Positions 1 to 6,226 of a stretch of 16,755 nucleotides of DNA are shown piece after piece. Origin of the DNA: an uncultured Bacteroidota bacterium. Its GTDB lineage: Bacteria; Bacteroidota; Bacteroidia; Chitinophagales; Chitinophagaceae. The position numbers were made by a program, and so were the translations under genes. Every line of letters starts with the position of its first letter. Within the stretch, counting starts at the first letter, position 1. The stretch is from positions 1 to 16,755 of the forward strand of contig CAMLGR010000105.1 in NCBI GenBank assembly GCA_946479615.1, written 5' to 3'. The notes below the pieces were generated by a model, which saw nothing but the letters and a program-made list of their open reading frames with translations, did not search any database and was not told where the DNA came from.

Positions 1-102
1 ATCTTTTACCGATATATAATCATAATGGGCAGTAAAGCCGTGAAAGACAAAAAAGACAGGTAATAGTAAAAGCAATAAGGCCGTTGTTTTAAAAAACAGC
101 AT
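1..102 (-). CDS. Membrane protein, N-terminal fragment cut by the window edge
   Basis: A reading frame begins with ATG at 102 and stays open for 34 codons to the left edge. An in-frame stop lies at 112-114 and no other start lies between, so the ATG at 102 is well placed. The product begins MLFFKTTALLLLLLPVFFVF, a strongly hydrophobic segment, followed by HGFTAHYDYISVKD, which fits a first transmembrane helix and a short outward loop. The gene lies 69 bases downstream of the phosphatase gene on the same strand and may share its transcript. Too little is visible to name a family. An integral membrane protein is the safest reading; a long signal peptide is the alternative. Confidence 0.65.
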   Translation of the reverse strand, partial: MLFFKTTALLLLLLPVFFVFHGFTAHYDYISVKD

Positions 103-137
103 GCAATGTTTTTAAAACGATATCGGCGATGCAAAAC

Positions 138-163
138 CAGGGGTTGCCTTCATCAGCAACCTG
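138..163 (-). terminator. Weak hairpin between phosphatase and membrane-protein genes
   Basis: Arms at 138-147 and 156-163 pair over 8 bp (CAGG plus TTGC) with a two-base bulge and an 8-base loop. Read on the minus strand, the stem is followed by GTTTTGC, a short T run. It could attenuate readthrough from the phosphatase gene into the next gene, but the bulge and short T run make it a weak terminator at best. Confidence 0.25.
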
Positions 164-171
164 CCGGCTGT

Positions 172-978
172 TTAATAATTCTTCAGTTTCGATTTGATAA
201 TGGAATCTTTCTGGGCAGGTGTCCAGCTATGACTGTTATCATATACCGCATCTTCCCAACCTCCGTAGTTGGCATTGGGGAGTACGATGAACTTTTTACC
301 AAATTCTGCTGATACCTGCTGCACATTGGCGGCCCTCTCCGTTTCTGTTTTCTTATCGAAAAGCGAGCTGAAATCGGCCAGGTTATCACCCAGCAAAAGA
401 ATGATATCATAATCCGCAGCTACCTGCCGGCGGCGTTCTTCTTTGCTGGAACCGGAAGATGCAGACCGGGTGACCAGGTGCTGGTTATCTGCAAAGGGGA
501 AATGGTATGATTGCAGGTTGTGAAGTGTGCCGGCTCTTTCCTGTTCTTCGCGGTTGGTAATATAAAATATGGTAATGTTTTTCGAAGCGGCATAGGTAAA
601 GAAACCCAATCCGCCGGGGATGGTATCGGCTATTCCCCTGCCTGTCCAGTCATGCCAGCTGGCGGCTTCATAATCTTTGCCCTGCATGGCCTGGTGAACG
701 GCATAGGGACTGTTATCGAGAAAGGTTTCATCGATATCCGTAATAATGGCCTTCGGCTTTGTGCCGGTTTGTAACAAAGATTCATCTACGCGCCACCGGG
801 CGATATTGAATGCCTGGATGCAAAGGGCCTTGTATTCCGCGGCTCTTTGCTGGAACAGCGATGACCATAGCTTTCCATCTGCTACCAGTGGCGCCGGCGG
901 GGTGGAAACCGTTATTTGTTTAGGAGTTGTGCAGGCCGTAAAGAAAAGGAACAGTGTAAAAAGAAGGTGGTATCTCAT
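172..978 (-). CDS. 5'-nucleotidase / acid phosphatase, lipoprotein e(P4) family (class C, HAD fold)
   Basis: The 268-residue protein has a short signal peptide ending in the lipobox FTAC (Cys16), so it should be a membrane-anchored lipoprotein outside the cytoplasm. The HAD-fold motifs are complete: DIDET at 81-85 (Asp81 nucleophile, Asp83 acid/base), TNR at 141-143, Lys179 in SKEERRR, and GDNLADF at 197-203. PNANYGGWE at 234-242 is also typical of the e(P4) family. Known members hydrolyse nucleoside monophosphates and other phosphomonoesters at the cell surface, usually with a divalent metal. The length is normal for the family. The role here is probably nucleotide or phosphate scavenging (inference). 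No consensus promoter was found in the upstream gap. Confidence 0.92.
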   Translation of the reverse strand: MRYHLLFTLFLFFTACTTPKQITVSTPPAPLVADGKLWSSLFQQRAAEYKALCIQAFNIARWRVDESLLQTGTKPKAIITDIDETFLDNSPYAVHQAMQGKDYEAASWHDWTGRGIADTIPGGLGFFTYAASKNITIFYITNREEQERAGTLHNLQSYHFPFADNQHLVTRSASSGSSKEERRRQVAADYDIILLLGDNLADFSSLFDKKTETERAANVQQVSAEFGKKFIVLPNANYGGWEDAVYDNSHSWTPAQKDSIIKSKLKNY

Positions 979-1041
979 ACATGGTACATTTATTTAAACC
1001 AACAGGTTTGCAAGATAATAAATGCGCCGTATGTGGGGAGA

Positions 1042-1131
1042 GGGAAGTGGGAAATGGCGGGTAGCGGGTGCGTTGATCATTGTAACTAAAGGAACGATAC
1101 CCACTTGCTACCAGCTATTCCCTTCCCGCCG
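1042..1131. repeat. Imperfect inverted repeat of 7-base units (element 1)
   Basis: The left arm, 1043-1070, divides into four tandem heptads (GGAAGTG, GGAAATG, GCGGGTA, GCGGGTG). The right arm holds reverse-complement heptads such as CTTGCTA (1104-1110) and CCAGCTA (1111-1117). Paired blocks are GGGAAG 1042-1047 with 1122-1127, GGTAGC 1060-1065 with 1107-1112, and GGGT 1066-1069 with 1099-1102. It ends three bases from the stop of the 92-residue gene (1134), so it lies just 3' of that gene. It has no coding potential and no T run, so it is a poor terminator. It makes up most of the 155-base gap between the two genes. Confidence 0.6.
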
Positions 1132-1133
1132 GA

Positions 1134-1412
1134 TCAGTTTTGATGCAAGGCTTCTTCAATTCCCTCACGCAGCTTTCCTTCCACTTCGGGTATCCAGGAT
1201 GGCAATGGCAGATCGGTCGGTGCAATGCTCCAGGACCCGCTTCCTTCGTTGTGCATGCGGAAAATGATCCGGTTGCCCCTGTCATCTACAGTGTCTACAG
1301 AGAATACGTCCTTGTCGAGCTGTTTCAATTTCCTCAGGTTAAATTCGCGCAAACGTCCACCAGCTTTGATCAAACGGGTGAAGTGAACGACTTTGGTGAA
1401 TAGTATTTGCAT
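1134..1412 (-). CDS. Small conserved-looking protein of unknown function (92 aa)
   Basis: No family name can be given. The product is soluble, charged and without a signal peptide. Its first half is basic (RLREFNLRKLKQLDKD), followed by a beta-rich stretch DVFSVDTVDDRGNRIIFRMH and a C-terminal acidic helix (EVEGKLREGIEEALHQN). The DDRGNRI turn and ordered alternation look like a small folded domain rather than chance translation. An 87-codon frame on the opposite strand (1140-1403) is much less protein-like. The gene stands alone: 155 bases from the phosphatase start and 159 bases from the end of the UbiA-like gene, with a candidate promoter at 1491-1523. The function is unknown; a small cytoplasmic protein is inferred. 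Confidence 0.75.
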   Translation of the reverse strand: MQILFTKVVHFTRLIKAGGRLREFNLRKLKQLDKDVFSVDTVDDRGNRIIFRMHNEGSGSWSIAPTDLPLPSWIPEVEGKLREGIEEALHQN

Positions 1413-1490
1413 AGACGGGCTTTAAATAATGAGTTTATTCAGCATCAATTATTATGCTAAGTATTAATGAGATGGATAAAAAGTTGTTAA

Positions 1491-1523
1491 CAAAATTGAT
1501 CGTGTCCAATGTCTCTTTTCAAA
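1491..1523 (-). promoter_or_regulatory. Candidate Bacteroidota-type promoter for the 92-aa gene
   Basis: Read on the minus strand, CAATTTTG (complement of 1491-1498) matches the -7 consensus TAnnTTTG except for the first base. A TTTG (complement of 1520-1523) lies 21 bases upstream, where the -33 element is expected. This would start transcription about 70 bases before the ATG at 1412. The rest of the 1413-1571 gap is AT-rich and shows no other clear signal. Confidence 0.35.
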
Positions 1524-1571
1524 CGAAGTTGATGTATGAATCGTTTACCCCGATCGCATTTTACCAGTTGC

Positions 1572-2420
1572 TTAACGAAAACCCGGGATCAGCATCAATG
1601 CGGCAGATAATGCCATCAATCCATCCAGTATAAAATAGAAGAGAATATCTGAACTGTTGCGTATTGCCTTTCTGTACAATGCGACAAGGATCACTCCCGG
1701 TACTAAAAGAATGCCGACCGTGAGATAGCTGTACCCGTTTGTCAGTAGTAAAACGGTAAAAATGACAAAAGCGAGCAGTGATCCGGCAAAAAGATAATCG
1801 ATCGAGCGGCTGCTGAGCCAGGTGATCAGGCTGCGGATGCCGATCGACCGGTCATATTCCCTGTCACGATAGTCAAATACGATGCAAATGGCATAGACCA
1901 GGAAAAAGCGGCTGGCACCAAACCAGTAAAAGTCGGGGGTCCACTTCGTATCGCTGACCTGCAAAGGCAAAATGGTAGTAACATACATCCAGGCAAAAGC
2001 CAGGAAAACGGTTTTGCCAAGCGCCACTTTGCGAAGAGCCCGGAACCAGGGGTGGGGAATTTTGGGAGCCGAATATAAAAAGGTGATCAAAGCGGCCAGC
2101 AATAGCCAGGGCCAGTGACTTAACAGGGGAAAACCAAACCAGGCCGAGCCGATCAGTCCGATGAAGAATAAAATGGGGTGGATGGAGCGGTTTCTTTTCA
2201 GCCATCGCAACCGTGAAGAATCCAGGTCGATATCCGGGGTGAGGTACCAGTGAAAGCTGTAACTGCAGACGGTCGCCGAAAATACAAATGCCATAAACGA
2301 AAACCCTGGTGACTTGTGCAGCAACAAATCATAGGTCTGGTATAGCATCAATACCGAACAGAGAGCGATGAATATATTACTGTAAACAAAAAAGTGAAAT
2401 AACTGCCGGAAGAATCTCAT
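1572..2420 (-). CDS. UbiA-like prenyltransferase-family membrane protein
   Basis: The 282-residue protein has about eight or nine hydrophobic segments, the size and topology of the UbiA superfamily, which moves prenyl groups onto aromatic or other acceptors within the membrane. The second Asp-rich motif is recognisable as FDYRDREYDRSIGIRSL (182-198; Asp183, Asp186, Asp190), including the trailing GI-SL typical of the family. LYSAPKIP at 115-122 resembles the family's YS-P motif. The first Asp-rich region is degenerate: TPDIDLDSSR (61-70) has aspartates but lacks the usual Asn-Asp-x-x-Asp spacing. The start is two bases after the stop of the upstream lipoprotein gene, so the two are co-transcribed. 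The substrate is unknown, and loss of prenyltransferase activity is possible. Confidence 0.75.
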   Translation of the reverse strand: MRFFRQLFHFFVYSNIFIALCSVLMLYQTYDLLLHKSPGFSFMAFVFSATVCSYSFHWYLTPDIDLDSSRLRWLKRNRSIHPILFFIGLIGSAWFGFPLLSHWPWLLLAALITFLYSAPKIPHPWFRALRKVALGKTVFLAFAWMYVTTILPLQVSDTKWTPDFYWFGASRFFLVYAICIVFDYRDREYDRSIGIRSLITWLSSRSIDYLFAGSLLAFVIFTVLLLTNGYSYLTVGILLVPGVILVALYRKAIRNSSDILFYFILDGLMALSAALMLIPGFR

Positions 2421-2422
2421 TA

Positions 2423-2869
2423 TTAAGGTAAATAAACAACAATAGGATCACTGGTAATGGTATCGCTGGCATTGCCTGCTTTATCAGTGACAGCAAAACG
2501 GAAAACAAGCGTATCGTTTTCAGTTGTACTTTCTTTCAGGAAATCCCATTTCTGTGTAAAAGATATTTCGCCTTTATCTTTTGCCGGAAATTCGGGAAGT
2601 GGAGTATCGAGAATATCTGCTTTATCATTATCGGAGGTGCCCAGTGGTTTCAGGTTCAATCTCACCCTTCTTGCTACAAAAAGACATTGGCTGAGATCGC
2701 CTTCTTTATCGAAATAATTGATACGGATGCGTAATTGTTCGCCGGAAGACACATTTTTTGAAGTGTAGTCCTTTATCTTAAGAAGAGGCTTGGTTTCAAA
2801 CTTATCTTTGCCGCAGGCAACCATGAATACAGCGAGGAAACAGAGAAGTATAACAGGGATTGTTTTCAT
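2423..2869 (-). CDS. Small Ig-like lipoprotein of unknown function (148 aa)
   Basis: An N-terminal hydrophobic stretch ends in the lipobox MVAC with Cys19, so the protein should be lipid-anchored outside the cytoplasm. The mature part alternates short beta strands. The C-terminal segment FRFAVTDKAGNASDTITSDP resembles the end of bacterial Ig-like or FN3-like domains. No enzyme motif is visible. It is the first gene of a two-gene unit with the UbiA-like protein, separated by two bases, which implies translational coupling and perhaps a shared envelope role (inference). A good -7 promoter box lies 22 bases upstream of its start. Confidence 0.8.
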   Translation of the reverse strand: MKTIPVILLCFLAVFMVACGKDKFETKPLLKIKDYTSKNVSSGEQLRIRINYFDKEGDLSQCLFVARRVRLNLKPLGTSDNDKADILDTPLPEFPAKDKGEISFTQKWDFLKESTTENDTLVFRFAVTDKAGNASDTITSDPIVVYLP

Positions 2870-2890
2870 ATTACACCCTTGAATTTAAAT

Positions 2891-2898
2891 CAAATATA
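2891..2898 (-). promoter_or_regulatory. -7 promoter box for the lipoprotein/UbiA-like unit
   Basis: The complement of 2891-2898 reads TATATTTG, an exact match to the Bacteroidota -7 consensus TAnnTTTG. It lies 22 bases upstream of the ATG at 2869, inside the 55-base divergent gap. The -33 position holds only a weak CTG 20 bases upstream. On the other strand a TTG 19 bases before CCATTTTG (2909-2916) could serve the divergent LuxE-type gene, but that -7 box has two mismatches. Confidence 0.5.
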
Positions 2899-2924
2899 AA
2901 CCATTTTGCCCAAGAAATCAGGTC

Positions 2925-3920
2925 ATGAATCGTCAATGGAAAGATAAAATTTTTGCCCCGGGAGCCATTGACCGGGAGGATCTTGCACTGGAAATCTTCC
3001 GGTTCCAGTACGAACATAATACTATATATAAGGCCTATGCCGATGCATTGCGGGTACAGCCTTCGGCGGTGACCGATATTACCAGGATCCCTTTTTTGCC
3101 CATCCGTTTTTTTAAATCATACTCCGTTCAAACCACTTCTTTTCAGCCACAGGTAGTTTTTGAAAGCAGCGGTACTACAGGTACTATCAATAGCCGTCAT
3201 CTGGTCAGGGACCTTGATTTATACAAGGAAAGCTTTACCCGCGCTTTTGAATTGTTTTATGGTAATCCTTCCGGTTGGTGCATTATCGGGTTACTGCCTT
3301 CTTACCTGGAAAGACAAAATTCTTCCCTGGTATATATGGTCAATGATCTCATCACATTATCGGGTCATGAAGCCAATGGGTTTTATTTGGATGAATTTGA
3401 AAAACTGGCTGCTGTATTGAAAGAGCTGGAAGCCCGGAAGCAAAAGACCTTACTGATCGGGGTCACATTTGCCTTGCTTGATTTTGCAGAACAATTCCCC
3501 ATGCAACTGGAGCATACGATCATTATGGAAACGGGTGGTATGAAAGGAAGACGGGAGGAACTGGTAAGACCAACAGTACATAATATATTAACCCAGGCAT
3601 TTGGATTGACGAAGATCCATTCCGAGTATGGCATGACGGAATTATTATCGCAGAGTTATTCAGATGGAAACGGCTTGTTCCGCTCACCGCCCTGGTTAAA
3701 AGTGCTGGTGCGTGATGAAGAAGATCCGTTGACGGTCTTCAATACGCCAACCTCAGGCGTCAGAAGCGGCGCTATAAATATAATAGACCTCGCCAATATT
3801 TATTCCTGCAGTTTTATTGCTACCGATGATGCCGGCAAAATCTTCCCCGATAACAGCTTCGAAATACTAGGCAGACTTGATAATAGTGATCTGCGTGGCT
3901 GCAGCCTGCTCTCGCTGTAG
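2925..3920 (+). CDS. LuxE-type acyl-protein synthetase / adenylate-forming enzyme
   Basis: The 331-residue protein belongs to the LuxE branch of the adenylate-forming (ANL) superfamily, which activates a carboxylate with ATP and in LuxE passes the acyl group to a protein cysteine. The visible motifs are in order: phosphate loop SSGTTG at 81-86, METGGMKGR at 201-209, EYGMTE at 234-239, ATDDAG at 299-304 and the hinge-like GRLDNSD at 316-322. The length matches LuxE-type proteins and the chain ends soon after the hinge, without the usual large C-terminal ANL domain. No LuxC reductase or LuxD thioesterase is nearby, so a bioluminescence role is not implied. The gene is divergent from the lipoprotein/UbiA-like unit and convergent with the response regulator. 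The acyl substrate is unknown. Confidence 0.85.
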   Translation: MNRQWKDKIFAPGAIDREDLALEIFRFQYEHNTIYKAYADALRVQPSAVTDITRIPFLPIRFFKSYSVQTTSFQPQVVFESSGTTGTINSRHLVRDLDLYKESFTRAFELFYGNPSGWCIIGLLPSYLERQNSSLVYMVNDLITLSGHEANGFYLDEFEKLAAVLKELEARKQKTLLIGVTFALLDFAEQFPMQLEHTIIMETGGMKGRREELVRPTVHNILTQAFGLTKIHSEYGMTELLSQSYSDGNGLFRSPPWLKVLVRDEEDPLTVFNTPTSGVRSGAINIIDLANIYSCSFIATDDAGKIFPDNSFEILGRLDNSDLRGCSLLSL

Positions 3921-3921
3921 T

Positions 3922-4017
3922 TTTAGGGTGAACGATCTAAATTCTAAATTCATAATTCATAATTCTGAATTATGAGTTATGAATTTAGAATTATGAGTTA
4001 TGATCCTTTCACCTAAA
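3922..4017. repeat. Long hairpin of 7-base units between convergent genes (element 2)
   Basis: The inner arms 3941-3964 and 3968-3991 pair over 24 bases with a single G-T wobble and a 3-base loop. Outer arms 3922-3937 and 4002-4017 pair imperfectly (TTTAGG, TGAA and GATC blocks). From 3934 to 4003 the sequence divides without a break into ten heptads, for example ATTCTAA, ATTCATA (twice), ATTATGA and GTTATGA. It starts two bases after the LuxE-type stop and ends 11 bases before the stop of the convergent response-regulator gene. A role as bidirectional terminator or transcript 3' end protector is plausible, although there is no clean T run. Confidence 0.8.
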
Positions 4018-4028
4018 CCAATCCGCGA

Positions 4029-4787
4029 TCACGCATTATGCATCCACTCCCTGAACTGGGGCGCCATTTCCTGGCTGATAATAATGCAATGATTGATCTC
4101 GGGTATTGTGAGTTCCAGTATCAGTTTTACTTTTTCGTATGATTTAAATCCACGGATAAAATTGATGTTGACGATATACTGGCGGTTGGCCCGGAAGAAT
4201 GTGGTCTGATCCAGTTCTTCTTCCAGTTCGGCCAGGTTTTTATCGGCCAGGTATTTTTTACCCAACCGATCCACAACATAGACGATCTTGTTTTCGGTAT
4301 AAAAAAGCACTACATCGTCCAGGCGCAGGGAAATATTTTCCATTCCTTTTTTCACCAGCATGCGTTTCCTTTTGTGATTGCCTACATATTGCAGCAGGTT
4401 ATTCAGGGAGTGATGATCGGTAAAATGTTTTTGCAGCATTTTATATTTCACCAGTGCCTTGGACAAACTTTCTTTATCAACCGGTTTTAATAAGTAATCG
4501 ATGCCATTGTATTCAAAGGCATTCAGCATGAATTCATCGTACCCGGTAATAAAAATAACGGGGACACGGATATTTCCTTTATTAAAGATCTCGAACGAAA
4601 GGCCGTCACTTAGTTGCACATCACTGAAAATAATATCAACCGGGTTGGATTGTGACAGGTATTCTATACTTTCCCGTACGCTGCCGAGCCGGGCGGTGAT
4701 CTGCACGTCATTAGCGACGCTGGATAGTGTAGTGATAAGACTTTCCATGGCAAGTCTTTCATCTTCGATAATTACTGCGTTTAACAT
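4029..4787 (-). CDS. LytTR-family response regulator
   Basis: The 252-residue protein has an N-terminal receiver domain (about 1-120) and a C-terminal LytTR DNA-binding domain (about 140-250). Receiver residues are all present: acidic pair Glu8/Asp9, phosphoacceptor Asp56 in FSDVQL, Thr81 in FITGYDEF and Lys101 in LLKPVDK. The LytTR domain shows the usual order: RMLVKKGMENISLRLDDV, YTENKIVYVV, then FFRANRQYIVNINFI. It follows the kinase gene by 11 bases, so the two form one operon and a cognate pair. LytTR proteins bind direct repeats upstream of their targets. The nearest divergent target would be the uptake operon at 6227, but no convincing repeat pair was found there. Confidence 0.93.
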   Translation of the reverse strand: MLNAVIIEDERLAMESLITTLSSVANDVQITARLGSVRESIEYLSQSNPVDIIFSDVQLSDGLSFEIFNKGNIRVPVIFITGYDEFMLNAFEYNGIDYLLKPVDKESLSKALVKYKMLQKHFTDHHSLNNLLQYVGNHKRKRMLVKKGMENISLRLDDVVLFYTENKIVYVVDRLGKKYLADKNLAELEEELDQTTFFRANRQYIVNINFIRGFKSYEKVKLILELTIPEINHCIIISQEMAPQFREWMHNA

Positions 4788-4798
4788 GGCGAATGGGT

Positions 4799-5806
4799 TT
4801 AGGCGATTAGTGGTAGTTTAACAATAAAGCTTTCACGGGTTGTTTCAATCGTAATATCCTTCCGGAAAAGGATCTTGTACCTTGACCTGAGATTTTTCAG
4901 ACCGATACCTGTTGAATTAACGGCATAAGGTTTTGGTTTTATGTTGTTGCTTACTTTCAGGTAATGTTCATTGATCGCGATATCGATGATCAATGGATTG
5001 GCTTCTGTAAATTCATTATGCTTGATCGCATTTTCTACCAGTATCTGTAAAGAACAGGGTGGTATCATCACGGCATCCGATTTATCGTTGAGCCGCTTGT
5101 TCAGTTCCAGTTTATTATCGTGCCTGATCTGCAGCAGGTAGAAATAACTTTCGATGAATTCCAGTTCCTCCCGCAACGGGATCAGTTCCCTGTTTTTATT
5201 GATCAGGAAATATTTATATACCTGTGCCAGCCGGTTATTGAATAAATGTGCCTGGGAAGGCTGGTTCACGATCAAATGATTCAGGGTATTGAGCGAATTA
5301 AAAATGAAATGAGGGTCCATTTCATTGGTCAATGCCTGCAATTCGGCCTGCGACCGTTCTTTATCCAGTTGATCCACGATCTCGGTATCCATCTGGCGTT
5401 CTTTGCTTAAAAAAAGTATTTCATAGATCAGGGTGAAGATGATGATCGCAGCTACGCAGGCGGCGAGAAAACGATATATTCCTGCCCAGCTGAATTTTTC
5501 TTTGGAAATGTGCAGCCATACTAATGCCGATAATCCACCTGTGCAGGCACCGTAAAGTGCGGATACAAAAGAAACCGTAGCGATTTTTGAAAAAGGATTG
5601 GAGAGAGGTTTGTATAAAGGACGTAACCGCACATGGATCCAGTTACATCCTACCCAGATAAAAGTGGAGGTAAGGATAAAAAATGCATTCGCTCCCAACA
5701 ATTCAATAAATGAATAGTCAGGATAGGAGATGATCCCAGACACAAGAGGAAGACATATTCCCAATACGGGAATAAAAATAATCTTTAGCAAAAGATCCTT
5801 GATCAT
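4799..5806 (-). CDS. LytS/YehU-type membrane sensor histidine kinase
   Basis: The 335-residue protein has four predicted membrane helices (about 5-27, 33-55, 76-98, 110-133), a short coiled-coil linker and a His_kinase domain of the LytS type. The phosphoacceptor motif is MDPHFIFNSLNTLNHLI with His166. The ATP-binding part shows PPCSLQILVENAIKHN (249-264, Asn259) and STGIGLKNLRSRY (298-310). There is no separate extracellular sensor domain, so the signal is probably read within or at the membrane (inference). It is first in the operon with the LytTR regulator and divergent from the SusC/SusD locus. The ATG at 5806 has no Shine-Dalgarno, as is usual in this phylum. Confidence 0.92.
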   Translation of the reverse strand: MIKDLLLKIIFIPVLGICLPLVSGIISYPDYSFIELLGANAFFILTSTFIWVGCNWIHVRLRPLYKPLSNPFSKIATVSFVSALYGACTGGLSALVWLHISKEKFSWAGIYRFLAACVAAIIIFTLIYEILFLSKERQMDTEIVDQLDKERSQAELQALTNEMDPHFIFNSLNTLNHLIVNQPSQAHLFNNRLAQVYKYFLINKNRELIPLREELEFIESYFYLLQIRHDNKLELNKRLNDKSDAVMIPPCSLQILVENAIKHNEFTEANPLIIDIAINEHYLKVSNNIKPKPYAVNSTGIGLKNLRSRYKILFRKDITIETTRESFIVKLPLIA

Positions 5807-6226
5807 AGCAACGGTTAGGGTTTACCTTGTCAGTTTTTATCCGGAGCTTTCTCATGTGTGTTATGATGGAACGAATTCCGGGTATAAAACTATCCGCACA
5901 AACTGTTAAGCAAGTGCCAAATTGTTTCACCTGCATGATTTTAATTACAAGTGGTAAGTAACTCCCCCAACTGGCCATTTTGAGAGATACCAGGTCTTAC
6001 TATATGTGTATCAAACTAGATACCAAGGTTTGTCAGAATGCTGCTTCATTCATCATATTTCATCGTTCACTCTTTTCGTTGCATGAAGGTCTATTCAGCC
6101 AGCTCCTTAAAATCATACCTCAGCCGGCATTATTCATGCTTTGGTGAAAAACAAGTGTTAGCCTGAAACTTCTTGATGCAACTTGTTGCCTTTTCGGATT
6201 AAAATCAAAACAATAAACTGCAAAAA
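5807..6226. other. 420-base divergent intergenic region, regulator operon / uptake locus 1
   Basis: This gap must hold promoters in both directions. No exact TAnnTTTG box was found on either strand. The nearest on the plus strand is AAGGTTTG (6025-6032), without a -33 partner. GCAAC-TT-GTTGC at 6178-6189 is a small inverted repeat about 40 bases before the SusC start. Long frames on the minus strand here are low-quality and overlap the kinase start. The last 40 bases are A-rich, typical of leaders in this phylum. Confidence 0.45.

Noticed and set aside
1140..1403. 87-codon plus-strand frame opposite the 92-residue gene
   Set aside because: The minus-strand product has ordered charge and strand patterns; this one is a composition-driven antisense frame.
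2925..3920. Bioluminescence (lux) operon
   Set aside because: Only a LuxE-type domain is present; LuxA, B, C and D are absent from the window.
3941..4003. CRISPR-like array of short repeats
   Set aside because: The units are 7 bases, directly abutting and without spacers, so it is not a CRISPR array.
5718..5978. 86-codon minus-strand frame extending upstream of the kinase
   Set aside because: It overlaps the kinase start in another frame and has no recognisable domain or plausible composition.
5807..6226. LytTR binding direct repeats
   Set aside because: Single near-matches to the half-site occur (for example at 5811-5819), but no pair with the 21-22 base spacing was found.
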